Assembly: GCA_947173865.1 (NCBI GenBank)
Contig: CAMWGS010000022.1
Span: 1 to 14,425 of the forward strand
Source: an uncultured Ruminococcus sp.
Lineage (GTDB): Bacteria; Bacillota; Clostridia; Oscillospirales; Ruminococcaceae
Direction: 5' to 3'
Length of the DNA: 14,425 bases
Shown here piece after piece: positions 1 through 5,985 of the stretch. The notes below the pieces were generated by a model. The model searched no databases. It was given only the letters and a program-made list of their open reading frames with translations, and was not told where the DNA came from. Positions within the stretch are counted from its first letter, which is position 1, and each line of letters starts with the position of its first letter. A program made the position numbers and the translations under genes.

Positions 1-91
1 CTTTAAGCTATGCATATCTTCGCATTTTTATCCCCTCAAATTGTTACTATATATTCGGGTATCCGTTTTGAACGTCCTTATTTTTATAATA

Positions 92-1075
92 TTACTTTTT
101 TTCATTGTCGTCGTTACCCGTTTCATTCAGAAAGTCGGCAACAATAAAGCGTGGTCGCTGTTTTACTTCCGCATAAATCTTTCCGACATATTCTCCGATT
201 ATTCCGAGACAAAGTAACTGCAATCCTCCTATCAGCCATATCGAACACATTGTACTTGACCACCCGCCTACAGACAAACCAGCAATTTTTACAATAAAAC
301 TCCATATAAACGCTATCACACTTATCACAAACATTATAAAACCAAGTGATGTTATAAGTTTGAGTGGTTTTGTACTGAATGAAGTTATTCCGTTAATGGC
401 GAAAGAAAGCATTTTTTTGAGCGGGTACTTGCTCTCCCCTGCAAAACGTTCATGACGTTCATAATATACATTACAGCTCTGAAAGCCAATAAGAGGTATC
501 ATTCCACGCAGAAAAAGGTTTACTTCTCTGAAACCAGAAAGTTCCTGTAATACCCTGCTGCTCATAAGTCTGAAATCTGCATGATTATAAACAACGTCCG
601 CACCCATTAATTTCATGAATTTATAAAAACTTTCAGCCGTGAATTTCTTGAAAAAAGTGTCTGTTTTTCTCGCACTTCTTACACCGTATACAACCTGATT
701 TCCCTCATAGTATTTTTTCACCATAGCGTCAATAGTATTTATATCGTCCTGCAAATCAGCGTCCATTGTTATTGCCATATCGCATATATCCTTTACGGAC
801 ATAAGACCTGCAAGCACGGCATTCTGGTGACCGCTGTTATGTGCGAGGTTTATTCCCGAAAAAAAACGTGGCTGTTCGCTGTGAAGTTCCTGAATAATCG
901 ACCATGTACTGTCTTTTGAGCCGTCATTCACAAATACAATTCTGCTTTCGGAGGAAATAAGATTCTGTTGAATAAGCGTTTCATATTTTGCTTTTAACTG
1001 CCTTGCCGTCTCATGAAGAACTTCCTGCTCATTATAACATGGAACGACCATATATAAAGTTTCCAGCATACTCAT
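92..1075 (-). CDS. Family 2 membrane glycosyltransferase (GtrB / dolichyl-phosphate-mannose-synthase-like)
   Basis: A 327-residue GT-A glycosyltransferase of family 2, anchored by two C-terminal membrane helices. The N-terminal VPCYNEQE (11-18), the nucleotide-binding NDGS (50-53) and the metal-binding DADLQD (105-110) mark the catalytic domain. NHADFRL (164-170) and the RHERFAGESKY stretch (207-217) are typical of the GtrB/YkcC/ArnC branch, which moves a sugar from a nucleotide donor to undecaprenyl phosphate on the inner membrane face. Helices lie at about 240-263 and 272-297, followed by a charged tail. The length is usual for the branch. The ATG has an AAGGAAG site about nine bases upstream and a strong promoter, so it is probably transcribed on its own or as a first gene. 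The donor sugar and acceptor cannot be read from the sequence. A flippase of the GtrA type would be an expected partner, but none is visible in the 91 bases downstream. Confidence 0.93.
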   Translation of the reverse strand: MSMLETLYMVVPCYNEQEVLHETARQLKAKYETLIQQNLISSESRIVFVNDGSKDSTWSIIQELHSEQPRFFSGINLAHNSGHQNAVLAGLMSVKDICDMAITMDADLQDDINTIDAMVKKYYEGNQVVYGVRSARKTDTFFKKFTAESFYKFMKLMGADVVYNHADFRLMSSRVLQELSGFREVNLFLRGMIPLIGFQSCNVYYERHERFAGESKYPLKKMLSFAINGITSFSTKPLKLITSLGFIMFVISVIAFIWSFIVKIAGLSVGGWSSTMCSIWLIGGLQLLCLGIIGEYVGKIYAEVKQRPRFIVADFLNETGNDDNEKK

Positions 1076-1116
1076 TTTATTGACTTCCTTCTTTTCACTG
1101 ATTATATTTTTTCTTT

Positions 1117-1145
1117 ATTATACCATATCATGCCTGAAACGTCAA
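1117..1145 (-). promoter_or_regulatory. Sigma-A-type promoter of the glycosyltransferase gene
   Basis: On the minus strand, TTGACG (1145-1140) is separated by exactly 17 bases from TATAAT (1122-1117). This is one mismatch from the full consensus. It would start transcription near 1110 and give a leader of about 35 bases before the ATG at 1075. Confidence 0.8.
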
Positions 1146-1239
1146 TAATTCATTGTAATTTTCGTTTTGTTCTCACATTGCGATACTGTTTCAAAGAAAA
1201 TAACTGTTAATTTTTGTACAACAAATTATGAAATAACAC

Positions 1240-1268
1240 TTGACAAAACAGAAATTTTATGTTATTAT
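1240..1268 (+). promoter_or_regulatory. Promoter of the SRP RNA gene (and probably dnaX-ybaB-recR)
   Basis: A perfect -35 TTGACA (1240-1245) and a -10 TATTAT (1263-1268) are 17 bases apart, with A/T-rich DNA around them. Predicted transcription starts near 1275. That is about 35 bases before the SRP RNA helix, so the mature RNA would need 5' processing. No comparable promoter fits in the 47 bases between the SRP RNA and dnaX. Confidence 0.8.
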
Positions 1269-1309
1269 ATAAATTAGAGCATACGTCTGCTCTGTTATTT
1301 CAGAAATGA

Positions 1310-1440
1310 AATTCCGGAATATAGATGTGCGGGCCCTGTGCAACAAGACCCCGTGAACCATGTCAGGCGGGAGACCGAGCAGCATTAAGCGGATTGTTTT
1401 GTGTGCCGCAGCAAGCCTGCACATCTATGTGCCGGAATTT
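1310..1440 (+). ncRNA. ffs: Signal recognition particle RNA (small bacterial type, 4.5S-like)
   Basis: This is the RNA core of the signal recognition particle, which with Ffh brings nascent membrane and secreted proteins to the membrane. The conserved Ffh-binding hairpin is at about 1352-1390: GTCAGG (1362-1367), a CGG/CCG closing stem, a GAGA (GNRA) tetraloop (1371-1374), then AGCAGC (1378-1383). The E. coli RNA has UCC/GGA closing a GGAA loop at the same place, so the pairing is kept with different bases. The ends pair over a long distance: AATTCCGG (1310-1317) with CCGGAATT (1432-1439), and ATAGATGTGC (1321-1330) with GCACATCTAT (1419-1428). At about 130 bases it lacks the Alu domain of the Bacillus RNA. 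Ends are set by the helix and are approximate. An upstream GTG at 1401 is in frame with dnaX but lies inside this RNA and should not be used as a start. Confidence 0.95.
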
Positions 1441-1443
1441 TTT
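1432..1443 (+). terminator. 3' arm of the SRP RNA basal helix with T-run, likely terminator or attenuator
   Basis: The 3' arm CCGGAATT of the SRP RNA basal helix merges into six Ts (1438-1443). The SRP hairpin as a whole can therefore act as an intrinsic terminator just before dnaX. Because dnaX has no clear promoter of its own, termination here is probably incomplete. Confidence 0.55.
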
Positions 1444-1487
1444 CTTGTAAAATTTTCCCGATAAACCTGATGAAAGGAAGCAATCTG

Positions 1488-3092
1488 ATGTATAAGGCTC
1501 TTTACCGCAAATGGCGACCTATGACTTTTGATGATGTCATATCCCAGCAACATATAACCGATACCCTTAAAAATCAGATTACAGGAGGAAAAACTGCTCA
1601 TGCCTATCTTTTTACGGGTTCGAGGGGAACGGGTAAGACAACCTGTGCAAGAATACTTGCCAAAGCCGTAAGCTGTCGTAACATGAAAAATGGCAATCCG
1701 TGCCTTGAATGCGACATATGCCGTGACGCTGACAACGGTTCTCTTACCGATATAGTTGAAATCGACGCTGCGTCAAACAACGGCGTTGACGATATACGTG
1801 ATTTGCGTGACGCTGCCGTTTACACACCCGAAAGAAGTGCATACAAAATATACATCATAGACGAAGTGCATATGCTTTCAACAAGTGCATTCAATGCACT
1901 GCTGAAAATTATGGAAGAGCCTCCGCCGTATGTGATGTTTATTCTTGCCACAACGGAAATACACAAAGTTCCTGCAACTATTGCCTCACGCTGTCAGCGA
2001 TATGATTTCCGTCGCATACGTCCCGAAGATATTGCCTCACGGCTTGAATATATATCAGAACAGGAAGAACTGAACCTCACAAAAGACGGTGCTGACCTTA
2101 TCGCAAAACTTGCCGACGGCGGTATGCGTGACGCTGTTTCACTTCTTGACCAGTGTTCAGTATGTGCCGACATAATAAATGCCGAAACGGTTTCAAATGC
2201 GGCAGGTATCGCAGGGCGTGACTATCTATACGAAATTCTCGACGCTCTGACTGCTCAGGATACCGCAAAGGCTCTTTCCGTTACGGGAAATCTTTATGAT
2301 ATGTCAAAAGACCTTACAAGGCTATGTGAGGAACTTATAACCCAGCTCCGAAATATCATGCTTATTCAGGTTTCACCGCAGACCGCAGGAAACCTTATAG
2401 TATGTATGCCCGAAGAAATGGAAAAGCTGAATGACCTTGCACAAAAAAACTCTCTCGAAAAAATTATGGACAATCTTTCCGTTTTGCAGAAATGCCGAGA
2501 AAATATGTCAAAGGTCATGAACAGACGTGTCGAATTTGAAATGACGCTTATAAAACTCTGCGGAAACAAAAATAATACTCCGCAGACTATTGACAATTCT
2601 GAAATTTATGATAAAATAAAACAGTTGGAGAATAAATTAAGTTCCGTCGGAAACTATTCCGCTCCGAAACAGGCAGAAAAGTCCGAAGTTCTTACCGCAG
2701 GCAGTCCTGCCCGTGATACTGAACCCGTTCCGAATATCGACATAGGAAAAGTTAAAAATGATGACATGATTCCGTGTTCACGCTGGGATGAAATAGTTGA
2801 AGAACTTAAAAAAGTCAAACCCGACCTTGCGGCTGCTCTCGACGGCTCTTATGCACTTACAGCAGGAAACGTAATTTTCATTACTGCGGTAAACCGCTTT
2901 TTCATACAGATTTTCAGGAATAACAAGGACTATGCCGTGTCACTCGGTGACACTATAAACAAGATTCTCGGACAGCGTTACGTTATAAAAGCACGCTGTA
3001 CAACGAGTGTTGAAGAACAGAAAAGTATGGCTGAAATGCTTATCCAGAAAGCAAAAGACAACAGCATTGAAACGGCTGTTGATAATAATTAA
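1488..3092 (+). CDS. dnaX: DNA polymerase III subunits gamma/tau (clamp loader ATPase)
   Basis: This 534-residue protein is the ATPase and scaffold of the clamp loader, which places the sliding clamp on primed DNA. The AAA+ domain shows Walker A GSRGTGKT (44-51), a zinc module with Cys63, Cys72, Cys75 and Cys78, Walker B IIDEVH (123-128), sensor 1 ATTE (154-157) and the SRC arginine finger (Arg168). The collar domain follows to about residue 355. A hydrophilic linker then leads to a C-terminal domain that probably contacts the polymerase. The start ATG at 1488 gives the family N-terminus MYKALYRKWRP and has AAAGGAAG seven bases upstream. The longer frame from 1401 is rejected because it runs through the SRP RNA. 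Length is near that of Bacillus DnaX. The order SRP RNA, dnaX, ybaB, recR matches B. subtilis scr-dnaX-yaaK-recR. Confidence 0.97.
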   Translation: MYKALYRKWRPMTFDDVISQQHITDTLKNQITGGKTAHAYLFTGSRGTGKTTCARILAKAVSCRNMKNGNPCLECDICRDADNGSLTDIVEIDAASNNGVDDIRDLRDAAVYTPERSAYKIYIIDEVHMLSTSAFNALLKIMEEPPPYVMFILATTEIHKVPATIASRCQRYDFRRIRPEDIASRLEYISEQEELNLTKDGADLIAKLADGGMRDAVSLLDQCSVCADIINAETVSNAAGIAGRDYLYEILDALTAQDTAKALSVTGNLYDMSKDLTRLCEELITQLRNIMLIQVSPQTAGNLIVCMPEEMEKLNDLAQKNSLEKIMDNLSVLQKCRENMSKVMNRRVEFEMTLIKLCGNKNNTPQTIDNSEIYDKIKQLENKLSSVGNYSAPKQAEKSEVLTAGSPARDTEPVPNIDIGKVKNDDMIPCSRWDEIVEELKKVKPDLAAALDGSYALTAGNVIFITAVNRFFIQIFRNNKDYAVSLGDTINKILGQRYVIKARCTTSVEEQKSMAEMLIQKAKDNSIETAVDNN

Positions 3093-3119
3093 TAAAACTT
3101 ATCTAAAGGAGATTTAAAA

Positions 3120-3467
3120 ATGAAAGCAAGAATCCCAAGAAATGTGGGCGGCGGTGCTCAGAACATGAACCAGATGATTAAACAGGCTCAGAAAATGCAG
3201 GACCAGATTACCGAGCTTCAGGAAGATATTGAGGAAAGAGAATTTTCCGCTACAGCAGGCGGTGGTGCTGTTGAAGTTGTTATCACAGGAAAGAAAACCA
3301 TCAAGTCACTCAGCATCAAGCCCGAAGTAGTTGACCCCGAAGATATTGATATGCTTCAGGACTTAATCATCAGTGCAATAAACGAAGCTATCAACAACGT
3401 TGAATCCACTACAGAAGCCGAAATGAGCAAAATTACTGGTGGTGTTTCAATCCCCGGGCTTTTCTAA
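3120..3467 (+). CDS. YbaB/EbfC family nucleoid-associated protein
   Basis: A 115-residue member of the YbaB/EbfC family, small dimeric DNA-binding proteins that sit on the nucleoid. The pattern is typical: a long amphipathic helix rich in Gln, Met and Lys (about 13-42), a Gly-rich turn with VEVVITGKK (51-59), and a C-terminal helix ending in GGVSIPGLF. It begins 27 bases after dnaX with a strong AAAGGAG site (3105-3111), and its stop TAA directly abuts the recR ATG. In many Firmicutes and Proteobacteria it lies between dnaX and recR, which suggests a role near replication or recombination, but its exact job is not established. Recognition is firm from both sequence and position. Confidence 0.95.
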   Translation: MKARIPRNVGGGAQNMNQMIKQAQKMQDQITELQEDIEEREFSATAGGGAVEVVITGKKTIKSLSIKPEVVDPEDIDMLQDLIISAINEAINNVESTTEAEMSKITGGVSIPGLF

Positions 3468-4070
3468 ATGGCTGACCATAATGCACTCCCCCTTATCGTT
3501 CTCGCTGAAAAATTCGCTTCCCTCCCCGGTATCGGTATGAAAACCGCTCAGCGACTCGCTTATTATGTGATGTCTATGGAGGACGAAGCGGTTGAAGAAT
3601 TTGCAAAGGCTCTTACAGATGCTAAACGTAATGTTCATAGCTGTAAATGCTGTCAGAATCTGACCGAAAGGGAAATTTGTCCGATATGTTCGGCAGAAGA
3701 ACGTGACAAAGGCATTATATGCGTTGTCGAAACTCCAAAGGACGTTACGGCGTTTGAACGTACAAGGGAATACAACGGTGTCTATCATGTTCTGCACGGA
3801 CTGATTTCGCCTATGGACAACGTTACTCCCGATAAAATCCGTGTGAAAGAACTGCTTTCACGTATTTCACAGGGAAATATAAAGGAAGTAATAATGGCTA
3901 CAAACCCTACTGTTGAGGGTGACGCAACCGCTATGTACATCGCAGGACTTTTAAAACCTCTTGGAATAAAAGTAACACGTCTTGCATTCGGACTTCCCGT
4001 CGGCGGAATCCTCGAATATGCGGACGAAGTAACGCTGTACAAGGCTCTTGAAAACAGAAACACTATGTAA
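3468..4070 (+). CDS. recR: Recombination mediator protein RecR
   Basis: A 200-residue RecR, which with RecO and RecF loads RecA on gapped single-stranded DNA. The N-terminal helix-hairpin-helix LPGIGMKTAQRL (19-30) binds DNA. A Cys4 zinc finger uses Cys59, Cys62, Cys71 and Cys74. The Toprim domain follows from about residue 82, with VVETPKD (86-92) and the NPTVEGDAT segment. The length is standard for the family. The ATG immediately follows the ybaB stop (TAAATG), so translation is probably coupled. A hairpin terminator starts seven bases after the stop. recA and recX, whose products act in the same pathway, lie about 3.2 kb away on the other strand in a different operon. Confidence 0.97.
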   Translation: MADHNALPLIVLAEKFASLPGIGMKTAQRLAYYVMSMEDEAVEEFAKALTDAKRNVHSCKCCQNLTEREICPICSAEERDKGIICVVETPKDVTAFERTREYNGVYHVLHGLISPMDNVTPDKIRVKELLSRISQGNIKEVIMATNPTVEGDATAMYIAGLLKPLGIKVTRLAFGLPVGGILEYADEVTLYKALENRNTM

Positions 4071-4076
4071 AATCAG

Positions 4077-4104
4077 AAGGACGGCTTTTAAACCGTCCTT
4101 TTTT
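4077..4104 (+). terminator. Rho-independent terminator after recR
   Basis: AAGGACGG (4077-4084) pairs perfectly with CCGTCCTT (4093-4100) around an eight-base loop, followed by a T-run to 4104. It ends the ffs-dnaX-ybaB-recR unit. The stop codon of the convergent XRE gene (4103-4105) lies in the T-run. On the minus strand the hairpin is followed only by a broken T-run, so it may serve that gene less well. Confidence 0.9.
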
Positions 4105-4858
4105 AATCCATATAAACTTTATTATATATACCAGTTCCTTTTTCTAAAATACTTTTAATAGTATCTTTATTATCGCAGTACTGTTTTTCCGCAAATTCAG
4201 GCAAGTTTTCTACAGGTAACAGACTGCCTTTTTCGCCAATGTCAACATAATAATCTTCACCGCTTTCCTTGTCTGTAATTGTCAGTGAATACATATCTTC
4301 GGAAATCCGTACATTAATAACGCACAAATCCGTTTCATAACTGCAATCAAGATGCTTTGCATGAAAATCCGTTGAAAAATCCCAGAAAGACGGCATTTCC
4401 TGATGTGGCAGAATATAACTGGTGTTGTTATTTTCCATGACATAATAACGCTCATCCGTTTCTGAAAATCCAAGCAATGATATTGAATCGTTGAAATGAT
4501 TTTCAAGCTTGTTTTTTCTGCCGTGCCATATTATGCCGTAAACCGACAATGACACCACCGCACACATTATAATTATACTTATTACAATAAATACAGTCTG
4601 TCGGATTTTATTCCATTTCAGACCAAGTGTGGTTTTTTCCGAAATATCATTCACCATTTCTTTGTCCTCCTTTAAAAGTGTGTCAAGAGAAATTCCGAAT
4701 CTGTCACTTATTTTTACAATCGTATTCAAATCGGGATAGCTTTTCTCGCACTCCCAGTTTGATACCGTCTGACGTGTCACAAAAAATATTTTTGCAAATT
4801 CTTCCTGTGACATATTGCTTTCCGTTCTGATACGGCGTATTGATTTGCCTATGTTCAC
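4103..4858 (-). CDS. XRE-family helix-turn-helix regulator with a membrane anchor and extracytoplasmic C-terminal domain
   Basis: A 251-residue protein with a Cro/C1-type DNA-binding domain (about 1-65: MSQEEFAKIFFVTRQTVSNW, then a YPDL motif), one membrane helix (about 87-111) and a C-terminal region of about 140 residues with no family I recognise. By topology the tail should face outside the cytoplasm while the DNA-binding head stays inside. A tail that senses something and signals to a membrane-tethered repressor is inference. I chose the GTG at 4858 because GGAGGTG (4871-4865) lies six bases upstream. A longer frame reaching an ATG at 4963 would run through a promoter (4880-4908) and into a terminator palindrome. 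An in-frame ATG at 4873 overlaps the ribosome binding site. The gene is monocistronic and converges on recR. Confidence 0.85.
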   Translation of the reverse strand: MNIGKSIRRIRTESNMSQEEFAKIFFVTRQTVSNWECEKSYPDLNTIVKISDRFGISLDTLLKEDKEMVNDISEKTTLGLKWNKIRQTVFIVISIIIMCAVVSLSVYGIIWHGRKNKLENHFNDSISLLGFSETDERYYVMENNNTSYILPHQEMPSFWDFSTDFHAKHLDCSYETDLCVINVRISEDMYSLTITDKESGEDYYVDIGEKGSLLPVENLPEFAEKQYCDNKDTIKSILEKGTGIYNKVYMD

Positions 4859-4879
4859 CGTTATCACCTCCATGAGTTT

Positions 4880-4908
4880 ATTATATAACTGTTCGTCCGA
4901 AAAGTAAA
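4880..4908 (-). promoter_or_regulatory. Promoter of the XRE regulator gene
   Basis: TTTACT (4908-4903), 17 bases, then a perfect TATAAT (4885-4880) on the minus strand. The predicted start near 4873 leaves a leader of only about 15 bases, just enough for the GGAGGTG site. A short inverted repeat AGTT-N8-AACT (4875-4890) covers the -10 box and could be an operator for self-repression, but such a short repeat may be chance. Confidence 0.6.
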
Positions 4909-4961
4909 GCAAACAATCTTTTACATTGACGCAAATATTCTTTGACACACGGTATACAGCC

Positions 4962-4996
4962 AAAAAAAGACCAAGTTTATATAAACCTGGTCTTTT
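4962..4996 (-). terminator. Palindromic terminator of the long minus-strand operon
   Basis: A 32-base palindrome (4965-4996) is perfect except for one pair. Read on the minus strand that pair is G-U, on the plus strand A-C, so the RNA hairpin is better in the minus direction. A run of seven Ts follows on the minus strand (plus-strand As at 4962-4968). It lies about ten bases after the stop of the DtxR-like gene and so ends the recA-containing operon. Confidence 0.85.
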
Positions 4997-5005
4997 ATAA
5001 TAATA

Positions 5006-5389
5006 TCAGTTCTTTCTCTTGATTGTACGCTTCACAATTCCTTTCAGACGTTCACAGGTGTCCTGCGGAAACTCAGTCACGAACTTCACAGCATGGTCGT
5101 GAGCTTCTTCAGGCGGAAGTTTAAGGAAGTTGTGGAAAAACATATATACTTCATGAAAAGTTGAAAATATCTCGTTTACGGCTTTTTCACCCTCGGTAGT
5201 AAGCACAACGCTGTTGCAGAAATCTTCATAAACAAGACCGCAGTTTGCAAGACAGCGGAGCATTTTACTTACACTCGGGCGTGATACACCAAGATGACGT
5301 GAAATACTTACACAGCGGACGTATTCGTCAACGTCGGAAAGTTCCTTTATTGCAATAAGATATTTTATATGTCCTGCACAGTGTTTCAT
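5006..5389 (-). CDS. DtxR/MntR-fold transcriptional regulator with degenerate metal sites
   Basis: A 127-residue protein with a winged helix of the DtxR/MntR family: VSISRHLGVSRPSVSKMLRCL (recognition region about 27-47), then the wing and LTTEGEKA (63-70), then helices matching the dimerisation domain. Family members use Mn or Fe as co-repressor, but here an ungapped alignment by eye puts Val, Val and Thr at the positions of DtxR Cys102, Glu105 and His106, and non-ligands at the first-helix Asp/Glu of MntR. His97 (matching DtxR His98) remains. Cysteines at 4, 26, 46, 50, 58 and 112 are unusually frequent. It starts 11 bases after pgsA with an excellent AAAGGAGG site and is the last gene of the operon. 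Its effector and targets are unknown; a metal-independent or redox role is only inference. Confidence 0.75.
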   Translation of the reverse strand: MKHCAGHIKYLIAIKELSDVDEYVRCVSISRHLGVSRPSVSKMLRCLANCGLVYEDFCNSVVLTTEGEKAVNEIFSTFHEVYMFFHNFLKLPPEEAHDHAVKFVTEFPQDTCERLKGIVKRTIKRKN

Positions 5390-5400
5390 AAAAACCTCCT

Positions 5401-5985
5401 TTATTTGTCTGAATCAATAAGGTGCCAGTAACCTTTAAGATAAACACCACCCGAAATTACTGTAAGTGCTGTTGAAATCCATATAAGAACCGGAATAACA
5501 ATATTGTCCATTGCATTTTTCAGGCTGTCAGCAATATTGAAATCAAAGTCATAGCACACACTGAGCCATACAAGTGCAACAACTATTGAAACCATTGTAA
5601 AAGCCGTTTTAAGTTTTCCCCACATTCCTGCAGCTACTACTATACCGCTGTCGGCGGCAAGCAGTCTGAGTCCCGAAACCATAAATTCCCTTGCACTTAT
5701 TATGATAAAAGGTACTGCACCCATATTTATCTCAGAAAGTTCCACAAAGACAGTAAGTGCCGCAATTACAAGAACTTTATCTGCAAGAGGGTCAAGAAAC
5801 TTTCCAAAATTAGTGACAATATTCCGCTTTCTTGCAATTTTTCCGTCAAGAGCGTCAGTAATTGACGCACCTGCAAAAATAACAAGGGCTATCATAAAAT
5901 GAAACGGCACTTTCCAGTAAATAAACAGCAGGAAAAAAGGAATGAGACAAACTCTCAGCAAAGTAAGTTTGTTTGGCAGGTTCAT
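5401..5985 (-). CDS. pgsA: CDP-diacylglycerol--glycerol-3-phosphate 3-phosphatidyltransferase
   Basis: A 194-residue integral membrane enzyme that makes phosphatidylglycerol phosphate from CDP-diacylglycerol and glycerol 3-phosphate, the committed step to phosphatidylglycerol and cardiolipin. The CDP-alcohol phosphotransferase signature is complete: Asp44, Asp47-Gly48, Ala51-Arg52, Gly61, Asp65 and Asp69, with standard spacing. These acidic residues bind the metals of the active site. Several hydrophobic helices flank it (about 8-24, 30-44, 72-85, 89-104, 125-144 and 163-185), and the N-terminus MNLPNKLTLLR is typical of PgsA rather than of Pss. The ATG overlaps the rimO stop as ATGA, and AGAGGTGA lies upstream within rimO, so the two are translationally coupled. 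The rimO-pgsA pair is common in Firmicutes. Confidence 0.95.
   Translation of the reverse strand: MNLPNKLTLLRVCLIPFFLLFIYWKVPFHFMIALVIFAGASITDALDGKIARKRNIVTNFGKFLDPLADKVLVIAALTVFVELSEINMGAVPFIIISAREFMVSGLRLLAADSGIVVAAGMWGKLKTAFTMVSIVVALVWLSVCYDFDFNIADSLKNAMDNIVIPVLIWISTALTVISGGVYLKGYWHLIDSDK

Noticed and set aside
1401..1487. In-frame GTG extension of dnaX by 29 residues
   Set aside because: It lies inside the SRP RNA and its T-run, has no ribosome binding site, and the encoded residues do not match the DnaX N-terminus. The ATG at 1488 has both a good site and the family start.
4859..4963. 35-residue N-terminal extension of the XRE regulator
   Set aside because: The stretch contains the likely promoter and reaches into the terminator palindrome of the upstream operon. 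The GTG at 4858 has a strong ribosome binding site and fits the family N-terminus.
4965..4996. Palindrome as a dyad operator or recombination site
   Set aside because: The T-run on the minus strand, the better pairing in that direction and the position just after a stop codon fit an intrinsic terminator.
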